NCBI RefSeq assembly: GCF_003591035.1
Contig: NZ_QYUO01000001.1
Span: 682,001 to 746,000 of the forward strand
From: Noviherbaspirillum saxi
Lineage (GTDB): Bacteria; Pseudomonadota; Gammaproteobacteria; Burkholderiales; Burkholderiaceae_D
Reading direction: 5' to 3'
Length of the DNA stretch: 64,000 nucleotides
The position numbers and the translations under genes are program-made. Below the pieces are notes generated by a model that worked only from the letters and a program-made list of their open reading frames with translations, was not told the origin of the DNA and did no database searches. Each line of letters starts with the position of its first letter. The stretch's first letter is position 1. Shown here piece by piece: positions 11,001-20,336 of this stretch.

Positions 11001-12010
11001 CCAACGACGTGCTGAAAAAGTTTGCGAAGAAGCAGACCAAGGCGCCACCGGCCACGCATGGCAAGCCGCCGGTCAAAGAGCAGGTGATTCACTTCATCAA
11101 CAAGAAAATGCCGGGCAATCTGCCCAAGAAAACCGCAAGGGCTCTGCTCGACATCGAGGACGATAAGGTCGTACCCATCATTCGCGATCCGATGAAGACC
11201 ACGGCCGATACGGAAGCGGTGTTTTACTTCCCGGGCTGCGGTTCGGAGCGCCTGTTCTCGCAAGTCGGCCTCGCGACCCAAGCGATGCTGTGGCATGTCG
11301 GTGTGCAAACCGTGCTGCCGCCGGGTTATCTGTGCTGCGGTTATCCGCAGCGCGGCGCCGGACAGTACGACAAGGCGGAAAAGATGATTACCGATAACCG
11401 CGTGCTGTTCCATCGTGTCGCCAACACACTGAACTACCTCGATATCAAGACCGTCGTCGTGTCGTGCGGTACCTGCTACGATCAGCTGCAAGGCTATGAA
11501 TTCGACAAGATTTTCCCCGGTTGCCGCATCATCGACATCCACGAATATCTGCTCGAAAAGAACGTGAAGCTGGAAGGTGTCTCGGGTACCCGCTACATGT
11601 ACCACGATCCTTGCCATACGCCGATGAAGCAGCAGGATCCGCTGAAAACCGTCAATGCGCTGATCACCACCGATGACGGCACCAAGGTTGAAAAGAACGA
11701 CCGTTGTTGCGGCGAATCCGGCACCTTTGCGGTCAGCCGCCCTGACATTTCCACGCAAGTCCGCTTCCGCAAGGAAGTCGAAATGCGCCAGGGCGCCGAC
11801 AAGCTGCGTGACGACGGATTCGGCGGCGAGGTCAAGATCCTTACTTCCTGCCCGTCTTGCCTGCAAGGCTTGAACCGCTACAATGAAGATTCCGGCACCA
11901 GCGCGGACTACATCGTGGTCGAGATGGCCAAGCATCTGCTTGGCGAAAACTGGATGCCCGAGTACGTTGCGCGTGCAAACAATGGCGGAATCGAACGCGT
12001 TCTCGTGTAA
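8015..12010 (+). CDS. DUF3683 FAD/Fe-S oxidoreductase (D-lactate/glycolate dehydrogenase-like fusion)
   Basis: This very long 1331-aa flavo-iron-sulfur enzyme joins three parts. An N-terminal DUF3683 segment covers about 1-170. A VAO/GlcD-type FAD-binding oxidase follows, with the FAD loop [11 protein letters not shown] near residue 222. A GlcF-like part has two 4Fe-4S motifs, [11 protein letters not shown] (about 862) and [11 protein letters not shown] (about 924). Two cysteine-rich CCG modules end the chain (CCGYPQRG near 1106, CCGESG near 1230). Related enzymes oxidise 2-hydroxy acids such as D-lactate or glycolate and pass electrons to the quinone pool. The exact substrate is not determined by sequence. 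Fusion of the usually separate GlcD and GlcF subunits is typical of this betaproteobacterial family. Confidence 0.92.
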   Translation: MNAPAQIQALLSETPGAAAPARLREIPYNYTSFSDREIVIRLLGEESWRILDELRSERQTGRSARMLYEVLGDVWVVRRNPYLQDDLLDNPKRRQDLIDALNHRLTEVEKRRLTTDLADAGDAHARHRSANVEVLLRAARKAVTDFGEEFRQMYDLRKRATKVLGRYTAKDNIKFDGLSRVSHVTDATDWRVEYPFVVLTPDTEDEMAGLVKACIELGLTIIPRGGGTGYTGGAIPLTPMSAVINTEKLEDLGAVEMTMLPGVDRPYATIYSGAGVVTKRVSDAAEKAGFVFAVDPTSAEASCIGGNVAMNAGGKKAVLWGTALDNLASWRMVDPNGDWLEVTRIDHNLGKIHDAPVARFKLEWTHPGERGKTNAPFKTEYLEIEGRRFRKEGLGKDVTDKFLAGLPGVQKEGCDGLITSARWILHKMPKHTRTVCLEFFGQARDAIPSIVEIKDFLDAETRKGGAILAGLEHLDERYLRAVGYATKSKRGVLPKMALFGDIVGDDEEAVARAASEVVRIANTRVGEGFVAVSPETRKKFWLDRARTAAIAKHTNAFKINEDVVIPLNRMGEYTDGIEHINIELSIHNKLQLLADLRGFFASNHLPLGKSEDADANDIPASELLGERVAQARELIETTRARWAYLLANLDKPLRQAHDELAALGVSMTWIDERLQRQPKATVFDVVQDRTIRVSWKAEIRAQLRQIFNGGAFKLILDECTAIHKRVLRGRVFVALHMHAGDGNVHTNIPVNSDHYEMLQDAHAAVERIMVLARSLNGVISGEHGIGITKLEFLTEEEIQDFRDYKLRVDPEGRFNKGKLLNLPDMHADLRNAYTPSFGLMGHESLIMQQSDIGAIANSVKDCLRCGKCKPVCSTHVPRANLLYSPRNKILATSLLVEAFLYEEQTRRGVSIKHWEEFEDVADHCTVCHKCEKPCPVDIDFGDVSMNMRNLLRKMDKKSFNPGTAAAMFFLNATDPATINATRAAMTGLGYKAQRMANDVLKKFAKKQTKAPPATHGKPPVKEQVIHFINKKMPGNLPKKTARALLDIEDDKVVPIIRDPMKTTADTEAVFYFPGCGSERLFSQVGLATQAMLWHVGVQTVLPPGYLCCGYPQRGAGQYDKAEKMITDNRVLFHRVANTLNYLDIKTVVVSCGTCYDQLQGYEFDKIFPGCRIIDIHEYLLEKNVKLEGVSGTRYMYHDPCHTPMKQQDPLKTVNALITTDDGTKVEKNDRCCGESGTFAVSRPDISTQVRFRKEVEMRQGADKLRDDGFGGEVKILTSCPSCLQGLNRYNEDSGTSADYIVVEMAKHLLGENWMPEYVARANNGGIERVLV

Positions 12011-12036
12011 GTTTTGTACCTTGGGATAGGGAACCG

Positions 12037-12474
12037 ATGGCCAAAGAAGCGTGTGAACTATGCATGCATCCCGGTGGCGAAGTCATCTACCGGGATGACA
12101 ATTACCGCATCGTCCTGGTCGATGACGAGCGCTACCCCGGTTTTTGCCGCGTGATCTGGAATGCGCATGTGGCCGAGATGACGGACCTGCCATCAGCCGA
12201 ACGGGCAATACTGATCGCGGCGATATGGCAGGTCGAAGAGGCGGTGCGCGAAACCATGCATCCGCACAAGATCAATGTCGCGAGCTTGGGCAATGTGGTG
12301 CCGCATCTGCACTGGCATATCATTCCGCGCTATGAGGATGATGCGCATTTCCCGAATCCGATCTGGGGCGAGGTCAAGCGCACTCCGATTTCTGCCGATC
12401 TTGCGAAGCGCCGTGCGTTGGTGCCGCGCTTGCGCGAGGCCTTGCTTGACCGTTTTGAAGAATCGTTGCTGTAG
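12037..12474 (+). CDS. HIT family nucleotide hydrolase/transferase
   Basis: This 145-aa protein carries the histidine triad HLHWH at residues 90-94 inside VPHLHWHIIPR. That places it in the HIT superfamily, which hydrolyses or transfers nucleotide phosphoramidates and dinucleoside polyphosphates. An N-terminal CELC pair (Cys6 and Cys9) could belong to a zinc site seen in some HIT proteins. It begins 26 bp after the DUF3683 enzyme, preceded by a GGGATAGGGA-like ribosome-binding stretch. It is followed 53 bp later by the DUF971 gene, which suggests cotranscription. Confidence 0.9.
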   Translation: MAKEACELCMHPGGEVIYRDDNYRIVLVDDERYPGFCRVIWNAHVAEMTDLPSAERAILIAAIWQVEEAVRETMHPHKINVASLGNVVPHLHWHIIPRYEDDAHFPNPIWGEVKRTPISADLAKRRALVPRLREALLDRFEESLL

Positions 12475-12527
12475 CTCCTGCGCGGCTGCTCCGGCCGCGA
12501 CGGCTTTCAACCTGATCCCGACTCCCC

Positions 12528-12959
12528 ATGGCCGAACCGAAACAAGCAACACCTTCCCCGACTTCCCTGACCGTGCGCAGCCAGTCGCGCGTGCTGGAAA
12601 TCGCTTTCGATTCCGGCGAAGCGTTTTCGCTGCCGTTCGAATTCCTGCGTGTTTATTCGCCGTCGGCGGAAGTAAGAGGCCACGGCGCCGGGCAGGAAGT
12701 GTTGCAGACCGGCAAGCGCGATGTGCAGATCACTGCAATGGAACCGGTCGGCAACTATGCGGTGCAGCCGCATTTTTCCGACAGTCACAATTCCGGGATT
12801 TATTCTTGGGATTATCTATACTGGTTGGGCGCCAACCAGTCCCAGTTGTGGGAAGAGTACTTGGCGCGCCTGGAAGCGGCAGGTTTCATGCGTGAAAGCG
12901 GACGCGATGCGCCGATGGTGACCGATGCCGGCGGCCATGGCTGCGGTCATCATCACTGA
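12528..12959 (+). CDS. DUF971 (GBBH-like N-terminal domain) protein
   Basis: This 143-aa protein matches the DUF971 family, the small N-terminal module of gamma-butyrobetaine hydroxylases found alone in bacteria. Typical elements are LEIAFDSGEAFSLPFEFLRV and a later YSWDYLYWLG stretch. The C-terminus ends in a His/Gly-rich tail (GGHGCGHHH) that could bind metal. Biochemical function is unknown; genomic links to Fe-S cluster handling have been proposed for the family. It lies just upstream of ubiE, a common arrangement in Burkholderiales. Confidence 0.88.
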   Translation: MAEPKQATPSPTSLTVRSQSRVLEIAFDSGEAFSLPFEFLRVYSPSAEVRGHGAGQEVLQTGKRDVQITAMEPVGNYAVQPHFSDSHNSGIYSWDYLYWLGANQSQLWEEYLARLEAAGFMRESGRDAPMVTDAGGHGCGHHH

Positions 12960-13037
12960 CGGCTGTCGCGCCGCATTGCGCTGCGTGCAAAATTTTCTCC
13001 GTATGGAACGCTTGAAAGCCGCGCCTGTCTGCACTTG

Positions 13038-13043
13038 TATAAT
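13038..13043 (+). promoter_or_regulatory. -10 element of the ubiE promoter
   Basis: A perfect TATAAT lies 28 bp before the ubiE start codon. The best upstream -35 candidate is TTGAAA at 13012-13017, but its 20-bp spacing is longer than normal, so only the -10 is called. Confidence 0.5.
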
Positions 13044-13070
13044 GCGCGCTGGACCAAATTGCCTGACGCC

Positions 13071-13805
13071 ATGACCAATACCACGCATTTCGGTTATCAG
13101 ACCGTATCTGAAGACGAGAAGGTGCACAAAGTCGCCGAAGTCTTTCATTCCGTCGCGGCAAAGTACGACGTAATGAATGACTTGATGTCGGGCGGCCTGC
13201 ATCGACTCTGGAAAGCCTTCACGATTGCCCAGGCCGGCGTGCGGCCCGGCTTCAAGGTGCTGGATATCGCGGGCGGCACAGGCGATCTGTCGAAAGCCTT
13301 TGCGCGCCAGGCGGGACCGAGCGGCGAAGTCTGGCTGACCGACATCAATGAATCGATGCTGAGAGTAGGGCGCGACCGCCTGTTGAACAAGGGCTTACCC
13401 GTCCCCATCTTATTATGTGATGCGGAAAAGCTGCCATTTCCGAGCAATTATTTTGACCGGGTCAGCGTGGCTTTCGGCTTGCGCAACATGACGCACAAGG
13501 ACGCCGCGCTAGCAGAGATGCAACGCGTCCTGAAACCCGGCGGCAAGCTGCTGGTGCTGGAATTTTCCAAGGTGCACGAAGCGCTGAAAAAACCGTACGA
13601 CCTGTATTCATTTTCCGTCTTGCCCTGGCTGGGGCAGCGTATTGCGAAGGATTCGGACAGTTATCGCTACCTGGCCGAATCGATCCGCATGCACCCGGAC
13701 CAGGAAACGCTCAAGTCCATGCTGCAGGCAGCGGGCCTGGAACGTGTCGAGTACTTTAATTTGACCGCCGGGGTCGCAGCCCTGCACACCGGTGTCAAAC
13801 TCTAG
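13071..13805 (+). CDS. ubiE: Demethylmenaquinone/2-methoxy-6-polyprenyl-1,4-benzoquinol methylase UbiE
   Basis: This 244-aa SAM-dependent C-methyltransferase of ubiquinone biosynthesis (also menaquinone where that is made) has SAM motif [13 protein letters not shown] at residues 63-74. UbiE signatures [13 protein letters not shown] (about 32-48) and LRNMTH.DAAL.EM.RVLKPGG are present. The start MTNTTHFG at 13071 is preferred. A frame opening at 13035 would begin inside the predicted promoter. It heads a group with the Tim44-like gene, ubiJ and ubiB. Confidence 0.96.
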   Translation: MTNTTHFGYQTVSEDEKVHKVAEVFHSVAAKYDVMNDLMSGGLHRLWKAFTIAQAGVRPGFKVLDIAGGTGDLSKAFARQAGPSGEVWLTDINESMLRVGRDRLLNKGLPVPILLCDAEKLPFPSNYFDRVSVAFGLRNMTHKDAALAEMQRVLKPGGKLLVLEFSKVHEALKKPYDLYSFSVLPWLGQRIAKDSDSYRYLAESIRMHPDQETLKSMLQAAGLERVEYFNLTAGVAALHTGVKL

Positions 13806-13814
13806 GAGAGTGCC

Positions 13815-14744
13815 ATGAAGAAGTTTTTACTTGCATTGATGGTGGCAGTCAGCGCCATGTCGGTCGTCGTGGTCGAAGCGGAAGCCAAGCGCCTTGGCAG
13901 CGGCAGCTCCGTCGGCCGCCAGTCTTCGGGCGTCAGCAAGCAGGCAACACCGCCGACCTCCGGCCAGACTGCCAATTCCAACCAGGCCGCGCAGGCGCCG
14001 GCCGCGACCCCGCAAGGCGTGCCGGCCAAGCCGGCCAGCCCGTGGCGCAATATCCTGGGCGGCGCATTGCTTGGGCTCGGCTTGGGCGCATTGCTGTCGC
14101 ACTTGGGACTGAGTGGCGCCATGGCCAGCATCATCAGCACCATCTTGATGGTCGCGTTGCTGGCGTTGGCCGTGATGTTCATTGTCCGTCTGTTCCGCAA
14201 CAGGAATGGTGGTAGTCAGCAAAAGCCCGCTTTCGCTGGCGGCTACGATAGCGGCCTGTCCGCACGCACACCGGAAATCGGCTCCCGCATCGAACCGAAT
14301 GCGCAGCCAGCCGCGTTTCAGGCGCAACAGGCACCGGCAGGCGCCGCAGCGCCGCTGCATTTGCCGGCCGGATTCGATGCACCGTCCTTCCTGCGTCATT
14401 CCAAGACTTACTTCATCCGTCTGCAGGCGGCTTGGGACAAGGCCGACATCGAAGACATCCGCGAATTCACGACGGCGGAAATGTTTGCCGAGCTACGCCT
14501 GCAGTTGCAGGAACGCGGTCCGGCCGCCAACCATACTGATGTGGTATCGCTGGACGCCGATTTGCTGACGATGGAACAGATCGGTGACGAATACCTGGCC
14601 AGCGTACGATTCAGCGGCATGATCAAGGAATCTGAAAATGCCCCGGCTGAACAGTTTGCCGAGATCTGGAACCTGACCAAGCCAGTATCCGGCCAAGGCG
14701 GCTGGTTACTTGCCGGAATTCAACAATTGTCTGGTGTTGCCTAA
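13815..14744 (+). CDS. Tim44-like domain membrane protein
   Basis: This 309-aa protein has an N-terminal signal or anchor (residues 1-25). An Ala/Pro/Gln/Ser-rich linker follows, then two hydrophobic stretches at about 75-122. The C-terminal Tim44-like domain runs from about 190 to the end and includes the pattern FLR.SKTYFIRLQAAWDKAD. Bacterial Tim44-like proteins are membrane-associated and their role is not defined. It starts 9 bp after ubiE with a good AGGAG ribosome-binding site. A hairpin terminator follows the gene. Confidence 0.88.
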   Translation: MKKFLLALMVAVSAMSVVVVEAEAKRLGSGSSVGRQSSGVSKQATPPTSGQTANSNQAAQAPAATPQGVPAKPASPWRNILGGALLGLGLGALLSHLGLSGAMASIISTILMVALLALAVMFIVRLFRNRNGGSQQKPAFAGGYDSGLSARTPEIGSRIEPNAQPAAFQAQQAPAGAAAPLHLPAGFDAPSFLRHSKTYFIRLQAAWDKADIEDIREFTTAEMFAELRLQLQERGPAANHTDVVSLDADLLTMEQIGDEYLASVRFSGMIKESENAPAEQFAEIWNLTKPVSGQGGWLLAGIQQLSGVA

Positions 14745-14774
14745 ATACCTCCCGGCAAACTGGTAAACTGCAAA

Positions 14775-14807
14775 CCGCCCGTGGATGGCCACGGGCGGTT
14801 TTATTTT
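14775..14807 (+). terminator. Rho-independent terminator after the Tim44-like gene
   Basis: A perfect 10-bp stem CCGCCCGTGG / CCACGGGCGG with a 4-nt loop is followed by TTTTATTTT. It ends only 7 bp before the ubiJ start codon, so transcripts from ubiE would be cut just before ubiJ unless read-through occurs. Confidence 0.85.
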
Positions 14808-14813
14808 GCGACC

Positions 14814-15389
14814 ATGATTCGTACTCCCATTTCCTCAGCTATCAATCACCTGCTTGCCAGCGAATCCTGGGCACGTGAAAAACTTGCGCGGCACGCAGGC
14901 AAGGTGGCGATGTTCGATGCCGGTGTCGCTGCGATCCGGCTGAAAGTCGCTTCCGATGGAATGGTGCAGGCCGCCGAAAGCCACGACGTTGCCAACGTCA
15001 CGATACGGGCCAAGCTGTCCGATCTGCCCCTGATTGTGCAAAACCGGAAGCATGCGTTTTCCTATGTGCAGATTGAAGGCGACGCCGACTTTGCCAATAC
15101 CGTTTCGCAGCTCAGCGAATCGCTGCGATGGGAAGCCGAGGAAGACTTGGGACGCGTTTTCGGCGATGCAGCAGCGGTGCGCCTGGTATCCGGCGTCCAG
15201 GCCATTGCCCAGACAGCGAAAGCCACACAACAAAAATTTGTGGAAAACCTGGCGGAATATTTTCTTGAAGAGAATCCGCTACTGGTGCGCCCTCGTCAGG
15301 TCGGCGAGTTTTCCGGTGAAGTCACAAGATTGCGCGACGACGTGGAACGTCTCGCCAAACGCATCGATCGCTTGAAGGGAAGCCGCTAG
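14814..15389 (+). CDS. ubiJ: Ubiquinone biosynthesis accessory factor UbiJ (SCP2 domain)
   Basis: This 191-aa protein has an N-terminal SCP2 sterol-carrier-like lipid-binding domain and a C-terminal charged, helical tail. That architecture matches UbiJ, an assembly factor of the ubiquinone-hydroxylating complex. It directly precedes ubiB with no gap (stop and start abut), and ubiE is nearby, which supports the name. I use the ATG at 14814. An upstream in-frame ATG at 14781 lies inside the terminator hairpin of the previous gene and is unlikely. Confidence 0.9.
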   Translation: MIRTPISSAINHLLASESWAREKLARHAGKVAMFDAGVAAIRLKVASDGMVQAAESHDVANVTIRAKLSDLPLIVQNRKHAFSYVQIEGDADFANTVSQLSESLRWEAEEDLGRVFGDAAAVRLVSGVQAIAQTAKATQQKFVENLAEYFLEENPLLVRPRQVGEFSGEVTRLRDDVERLAKRIDRLKGSR

Positions 15390-16967
15390 ATGTTTTTCAA
15401 GGTACTGCGGCTGTACAAGATTGCCCGTGTCGCGATCAAATATGGGCTCGACAACATTGCCATGTCGGGACTGGCAAGTCCCCGCATCGCCAGGCTGATC
15501 GACACCTTCTTTTTCTGGCGCGACATATCGACGCCGCGCGGCGTGCGGCTGCGGCGCGCGCTGGAAGAGCTGGGTCCCATCTTTGTCAAGTTCGGCCAAG
15601 TCTTGTCGACGCGGCGCGACCTGATGCCGCCGGATATTGCCGATGAACTCGCCAAGCTGCAGGACCGCGTGCCGCCGTTTGATTCCGATCTCGCGATTGC
15701 GCAGATCCGCAAATCGCTCGGTGCGCACCCCGACCAGCTGTTTGCCAGCTTTGAACGGGTTCCGGTCGCATCGGCATCGATCGCTCAAGTCCATTTCGCA
15801 ACGCTCAAGGACGGGACCCAGGTCGCGGTGAAAGTGTTGCGGCCAGGCATGAAGCGCTCTATCGATGAAGACGTCGCCCTGATGGGCATCGCCGCCGGCT
15901 GGGTCGAAAAGCTGTGGGCCGATGGCCGCCGGCTCAAGCCCAGGCAGGTGGTTGGCGAATTCGACAAGTATCTGCACGATGAGCTGGACCTCATGCGCGA
16001 GGCAGCCAACGCCAGCCAGTTGCGGCGTAACTTCACCCGGTCCGATCTGTTGATGGTGCCGGAAATGCTCTGGGACTATTGCTCAACATCGGTGATCGTG
16101 ATGGAGCGCATGCACGGCATACCGATTTCGCAGATCGACCGCTTGGTGGCTGAAGGCGTGGACATGAAAAAGCTCTCGCGCGACGGCGTCGAGATCTTTT
16201 TTACGCAGGTATTCCGCGACGGTTTCTTCCATGCCGACATGCATCCGGGGAATATCCTGGTATCGGTCGATCCGAAAACCTTCGGCCGCTATATCGCACT
16301 CGATTTCGGCATCGTCGGCACGCTGACCGACTTCGACAAGGATTACCTGTCGCAAAATTTCCTCGCCTTTTTCCGGCGTGATTACAAGCGGGTCGCCGAA
16401 GCCCATATCGAATCGGGCTGGGCGCCCAAGGAAACCCGGGTCGATGAATTGGAAGCGGCGGTGCGTGCCTGTTGCGAACCGATCTTCGACAGGCCGCTGC
16501 GCGACATCTCGTTCGGTCAGGTCTTGCTGCGCCTGTTCCAGACCTCGCGCCGCTTCAATGTGGAAGTGCAACCGCAATTGGTGCTGCTGCAAAAGACCCT
16601 GCTCAATATCGAAGGCCTGGGCCGCCAGCTCGATCCCGACCTTGACCTGTGGAAGACGGCCAAGCCGTATCTGGAACGCTGGATGCAGGAACAGATAGGC
16701 TGGCGCGGCATGCTCGCCCGCTTCAAGGAAGAGGTGCCGCACTATAACAAGATGATTCCGCAATTGCCGCGCCTATTGCACCAGGCATTGACCGCGAAAT
16801 CCGAAGAACCGGCGGTCAATGCAGATTTGCTGAAGCAACTGATCGCCGAACAGCGGCGCACCAACATGCTGCTTGGCATAGCGATCTATTTCGGTGGCGG
16901 ACTCGCAGGCGGCATCCTGATCGTGCAACTGATGTTGCGCTGGTATCAGATTCTTCACTGGTGGTAG
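15390..16967 (+). CDS. ubiB: Atypical kinase/ATPase UbiB of ubiquinone biosynthesis
   Basis: This 525-aa UbiB/ABC1/ADCK-family protein is needed for ubiquinone synthesis. The family-defining KFGQ motif is at residues 67-70 within [16 protein letters not shown]. The Ala-rich nucleotide loop SASIAQVH and the catalytic FHADMHPGN and LDFGIVG motifs follow. Two C-terminal transmembrane helices lie at about 490-522. It abuts ubiJ and is followed 4 bp later by a methyltransferase gene. The molecular activity in bacteria is ATPase-like rather than classical protein kinase. Confidence 0.97.
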   Translation: MFFKVLRLYKIARVAIKYGLDNIAMSGLASPRIARLIDTFFFWRDISTPRGVRLRRALEELGPIFVKFGQVLSTRRDLMPPDIADELAKLQDRVPPFDSDLAIAQIRKSLGAHPDQLFASFERVPVASASIAQVHFATLKDGTQVAVKVLRPGMKRSIDEDVALMGIAAGWVEKLWADGRRLKPRQVVGEFDKYLHDELDLMREAANASQLRRNFTRSDLLMVPEMLWDYCSTSVIVMERMHGIPISQIDRLVAEGVDMKKLSRDGVEIFFTQVFRDGFFHADMHPGNILVSVDPKTFGRYIALDFGIVGTLTDFDKDYLSQNFLAFFRRDYKRVAEAHIESGWAPKETRVDELEAAVRACCEPIFDRPLRDISFGQVLLRLFQTSRRFNVEVQPQLVLLQKTLLNIEGLGRQLDPDLDLWKTAKPYLERWMQEQIGWRGMLARFKEEVPHYNKMIPQLPRLLHQALTAKSEEPAVNADLLKQLIAEQRRTNMLLGIAIYFGGGLAGGILIVQLMLRWYQILHWW

Positions 16968-16971
16968 CACC

Positions 16972-17577
16972 ATGGCGCAGGATTTCAATAGTCGCGATCC
17001 GCAGACGCCGGAATTCTGGTCCGAGCGCTTTGAAAAAGACTTCACGCCCTGGGACCGGGCCGGTGTGCCCGAAGCTCTGCGCGCGTTTGTCGCAGCCTCG
17101 CCGCAGCCCCTCAATACGCTGATCCCGGGTTGCGGCAGCGGTTATGAAGTTGCCTGCCTTGCCGATGCCGGCTGGGATGTCACTGCAATCGACTTTTCAG
17201 CTGCCGCCGTTGCCGCAGCGCACCGCGCGTTGCCCCAGCATGCCAGCCGCATCCTGCAAGCCGATTTCTTCCGTTATTCTCCCAGCCGGCCGCTCGACCT
17301 TATTTATGAGCGTGCCTTCCTGTGTGCGCTGCCGCGCGACAGATGGCCAGCCATCGCGCAGCGCTGGGCCGAACTCTTGCGTCCGGGTGCGCTTCTTGCA
17401 GGATTTTTCTTCTTCGATGAAAAGCCGAAAGGCCCCCCTTTTGGTGCATCGGCGGGCGAACTGGAGGCCTTGCTCTCGCCCCATTTTGAGCGTATCAACG
17501 ATCAGGCGGTCAGCGATTCCGTCGAGGTGTTCGCAGGGCGGGAGCGCTGGCAAATCTGGCAACGCAAAGCGGGCTGA
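16972..17577 (+). CDS. TPMT-family SAM-dependent methyltransferase
   Basis: This 201-aa class I methyltransferase resembles the thiopurine S-methyltransferase family. A WDRAGVPEAL stretch lies near the N-terminus, with SAM motif I LIPGCGSGYEV near residues 46-56 and the acidic loop TAIDFS after it. Members methylate small thiols, halides or metalloids such as tellurite; the substrate here cannot be inferred. It starts 4 bp after ubiB and is probably cotranscribed. There is no evident terminator before the symporter gene, which has its own -10. Confidence 0.85.
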   Translation: MAQDFNSRDPQTPEFWSERFEKDFTPWDRAGVPEALRAFVAASPQPLNTLIPGCGSGYEVACLADAGWDVTAIDFSAAAVAAAHRALPQHASRILQADFFRYSPSRPLDLIYERAFLCALPRDRWPAIAQRWAELLRPGALLAGFFFFDEKPKGPPFGASAGELEALLSPHFERINDQAVSDSVEVFAGRERWQIWQRKAG

Positions 17578-17629
17578 GGGCTTTTTTCCGGTGACCACGG
17601 ATTTTGTCGTTTCCGAAAATGTTTGCGGC

Positions 17630-17635
17630 TATAAT
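17630..17635 (+). promoter_or_regulatory. -10 element of the symporter promoter
   Basis: TATAAT lies 28 bp before the symporter start codon. A TTGTCG at 17604-17609 is a possible but widely spaced (20 bp) -35. Only the -10 is well supported. Confidence 0.45.
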
Positions 17636-17662
17636 CGCGACAAATTTTCCCAAGGAACCTGA

Positions 17663-19093
17663 ATGAGCACTTTGGTCGGATTCGTCATCCTTTATCTGGT
17701 GGCATCGATTGCCATTGGCTTGTACGCAGCCACGCGCGTCAAGAATGCGAGTGATTACGCGGTCGCCGGGCGTTCGCTGCCACTGTATGTCGTGATTGCA
17801 ACCGTGTTCGCCACCTGGTTCGGTTCCGAAACCGTGCTCGGCATTCCCGCCAAGTTTCTGGAGGATGGTCTGGGCGGCGTGGTCGAGGATCCGTTCGGAT
17901 CGTCGATGTGCCTGATCCTGGTCGGCCTGTTCTTTGCCCGCAAGCTGTACCGGATGAACCTGCTGACCATTGGCGATTATTACCGCCAGCGCTACAGCCG
18001 TACGGTCGAAGTCATCGTCTCGCTGTGCATCGTGATTTCCTACCTTGGCTGGGTCTCGGCGCAAATCACCGCGCTCGGCCTGGTATTCAATATCCTGTCG
18101 CAAGACGCGATCTCTGTTCCAGCGGGCATGCTGATCGGCGCGGGTATCGTCCTGTTGTATACGCTGTTCGGCGGCATGTGGTCGGTTGCGATGACCGACC
18201 TTTTCCAGATGATCATCATCGTCGCCGGTCTGGTCTATATTGCATTCGTGGTGTCCGACCTTGCCGGTGGTGCCGGAAAGGTGATTGACCATGCGGCTGC
18301 GGCCGGGAAGTTCGAGTTCGCGCCCGCATTGACTTCCAAGGATGTACTCGCCTTCATCGGGGCCTGGGTCACGATGATGTTCGGTTCGATCCCGCAGCAG
18401 GACGTGTTTCAGCGCGTGATGTCGGCCAAGAATGAAAACACCGGCGCGGCAGGTTCGATCGCCGGCGGTTCGCTGTATTTCATGTTTGCCTTCATCCCGA
18501 TGTTCCTGGCCTATTCGGCATCGCTGATCGATCCCAAGATGGTCCAAACCCTGCTGGACAAGGATGCGCAAATGATTTTGCCGACCCTGATCCTGAACAA
18601 TACGCCGCTGTTTGCGCAGGTCATGTTCTTCGGCGCCTTGCTGTCGGCGATCATGTCGACCGCCAGCGGCACCTTGCTCGCGCCCAGCATCACGCTGACC
18701 GGGAACGTCATCCGCGAACTGTATCCGATGGATGACAAGCAATTGCTGTTTGCCACGCGTGTTGTCGTGGTCTGTTTCGCGGTGGCGGTCACTATCTTCG
18801 CCTTGATGTCGCAAGGCACGTCGATCTATGACATGGTCGGCAACGCTTACAAGGTGACGCTGGTCTCGGCCTTTGTTCCGCTGGTCATGGGACTGTATTG
18901 GAAGCGTGCCAATACGCAAGGCGCACTGCTGGCCGTCATTGGCGGCCTGGCAACCTGGCTGCTGATGGAGAATTTCGGCGGTGAATCGATCTGGCCGCCG
19001 CAACTGGTCGGCTTGCTGGTCAGTTTTGGCGGCATGATTGCCGGTTCGCTGGCGCCGCAGGTGCTGGGGCGCCCCGCCGCGGTGTCGCACTGA
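17663..19093 (+). CDS. Sodium:solute symporter family protein
   Basis: This 476-aa polytopic membrane protein has about 12-13 hydrophobic segments spread over its whole length. It belongs to the SSS (SLC5) family. Family features include a GSETVLG and FLEDGLGG region near residues 53-72, GDYYRQRY after the third segment, and an AIMSTASGTLLAPS stretch around residue 335 matching the sodium-binding helix. It would import an organic solute with Na+. Candidates range from proline and pantothenate to short acids; the sequence alone does not decide. A ribosome-binding AAGGAA lies 7 bp before the ATG. Confidence 0.9.
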   Translation: MSTLVGFVILYLVASIAIGLYAATRVKNASDYAVAGRSLPLYVVIATVFATWFGSETVLGIPAKFLEDGLGGVVEDPFGSSMCLILVGLFFARKLYRMNLLTIGDYYRQRYSRTVEVIVSLCIVISYLGWVSAQITALGLVFNILSQDAISVPAGMLIGAGIVLLYTLFGGMWSVAMTDLFQMIIIVAGLVYIAFVVSDLAGGAGKVIDHAAAAGKFEFAPALTSKDVLAFIGAWVTMMFGSIPQQDVFQRVMSAKNENTGAAGSIAGGSLYFMFAFIPMFLAYSASLIDPKMVQTLLDKDAQMILPTLILNNTPLFAQVMFFGALLSAIMSTASGTLLAPSITLTGNVIRELYPMDDKQLLFATRVVVVCFAVAVTIFALMSQGTSIYDMVGNAYKVTLVSAFVPLVMGLYWKRANTQGALLAVIGGLATWLLMENFGGESIWPPQLVGLLVSFGGMIAGSLAPQVLGRPAAVSH

Positions 19094-19223
19094 TCCGCAC
19101 TGATCCGCCGCTGTAAAAAACTTGCTTCGCAGGCGGCGGCCGGTCTGGGTTGATTGATCTGCAACCCGCATCGGGCCGCCGTGCCGGCCATAAATCTGTC
19201 CGCAAACTCTCCGGCAAAACCTT

Positions 19224-19229
19224 TATAAT
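19224..19229 (+). promoter_or_regulatory. -10 element upstream of fmdB-DUF502-aspS
   Basis: A perfect TATAAT lies 34 bp before the FmdB start, in a 170-bp gap after the symporter gene. No good -35 is seen. It probably drives the zinc-ribbon gene and the two genes after it. Confidence 0.5.
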
Positions 19230-19263
19230 TCAGGGTTTTGGACGATTTTTGCGGGCGCATCCC

Positions 19264-19572
19264 ATGCCAATTTATGCTTATCGCTGCGAATCTTGCGGCT
19301 TCAACAAAGATGTATTGCAAAAAATATCCGACGCACCCTTGTCGGATTGCCCAACGTGCGGGAAAAGCACATTCAAAAAACAATTGACCGCCGCCGGTTT
19401 CCAGCTCAAGGGTACCGGCTGGTATGTGACCGATTTCCGTAACGGCAGCGGCGGGACGTCGGCACCGGCAAGCAATGCGACAGCAGCGGCCGACAAGCCG
19501 GCGGCCACTTCCAACTCCGATTCCAGCGCTGCTGCGCCCGCAGCGAGTACGACATCGACCACAGCTACCTAA
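19264..19572 (+). CDS. FmdB-family zinc-ribbon protein
   Basis: This 102-aa protein begins MPIYAYRC and has two CxxC knuckles (Cys8/Cys11 and Cys29/Cys32), the FmdB/CxxC_CxxC_SSSS regulatory-protein pattern. A low-complexity Ala/Ser/Thr-rich tail covers residues 60-102. The family is widespread and functionally undefined. The start at 19264 is clear because the domain begins at that methionine; a longer frame from 19150 crosses the promoter. It is followed by DUF502 and aspS, a gene order conserved in many betaproteobacteria. Confidence 0.9.
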   Translation: MPIYAYRCESCGFNKDVLQKISDAPLSDCPTCGKSTFKKQLTAAGFQLKGTGWYVTDFRNGSGGTSAPASNATAAADKPAATSNSDSSAAAPAASTTSTTAT

Positions 19573-19615
19573 TCGCCAGCAGGGCGTCTGACCTCGCCTT
19601 ACGCTGAAGGAAACC

Positions 19616-20251
19616 ATGCGCAAATATTTCGTCACCGGCCTGCTGATTCTTGTTCCTCTCGCCATTACGCTGTGGGTGCTGAACCTGATCATCACTACCA
19701 TGGATCAGTCGCTGCTGCTGCTGCCGGAGCGGTGGCGGCCGGCGGTATTGTTTGGCTATAACCTGCCGGGTGCGGGCGCGGTCCTGACGGTGCTGATCAT
19801 TTTTGTCACGGGTTTGCTGACCCGGAACTTTATTGGCAAGAGGCTGGTGTACGCCTGGGAATTGTTGCTGACCCGGATTCCCATCGTCAGCTCGATCTAT
19901 TCCAGCGTCAAACAGGTTTCGGATACGCTGTTTTCCTCATCCGGCAATGCGTTTCGCAAGGCGATGCTGGTGCAATACCCGCGCCAGGGTTCATGGACCA
20001 TTGCGTTCCTGACCGGCGTGCCGGGCGGCGATGTGAAGAATCATCTGGTCGGCGATTACATCAGCGTTTATGTGCCGACCACGCCGAACCCGACTTCCGG
20101 ATTTTTTCTCATGATGCCGCGGTCGGATGCAATCGAACTCGACATGACGGTCGATGAAGCGCTGAAATACATTGTCTCCATGGGTGTGGTGTCGCCGGAG
20201 TATGTGGTCGCCGCCTCCAAGAACCTGAAGGCCGTGCCGCCTCAAATCTGA
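19616..20251 (+). CDS. DUF502 family membrane protein
   Basis: This 211-aa protein has two strong hydrophobic segments at about 5-28 and 45-70, followed by a soluble domain. The DUF502 pattern is recognisable: R.YF.TGLL.L.P..IT.WV at the start, RIP...SIY...KQ, and later [11 protein letters not shown]. Function is unknown; plant homologues (COV/LCV) are membrane proteins. It lies between fmdB and aspS on the same strand and probably shares their transcript. The AAGGA ribosome-binding site sits 5 bp before the ATG. Confidence 0.92.
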   Translation: MRKYFVTGLLILVPLAITLWVLNLIITTMDQSLLLLPERWRPAVLFGYNLPGAGAVLTVLIIFVTGLLTRNFIGKRLVYAWELLLTRIPIVSSIYSSVKQVSDTLFSSSGNAFRKAMLVQYPRQGSWTIAFLTGVPGGDVKNHLVGDYISVYVPTTPNPTSGFFLMMPRSDAIELDMTVDEALKYIVSMGVVSPEYVVAASKNLKAVPPQI

Positions 20252-20282
20252 AACCGAACTGTTTATCCCGGGACCTCGACTT

Positions 20283-20298
20283 GTGCCTGCGCAGGCAC
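20283..20298. repeat. Perfect 16-bp palindrome upstream of aspS
   Basis: GTGCCTGCGCAGGCAC is its own reverse complement, and is flanked by GACC on the left and GGTC on the right, giving a longer broken dyad. It lies 38 bp before the aspS start and 31 bp after the DUF502 stop. It could be a dispersed palindromic repeat unit or a leader hairpin. No T-run follows, so it is not a standard terminator. Confidence 0.7.
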
Positions 20299-20336
20299 CG
20301 GGGTCAATCCCAAGAAACCGAAACTGGAAACTGAAT

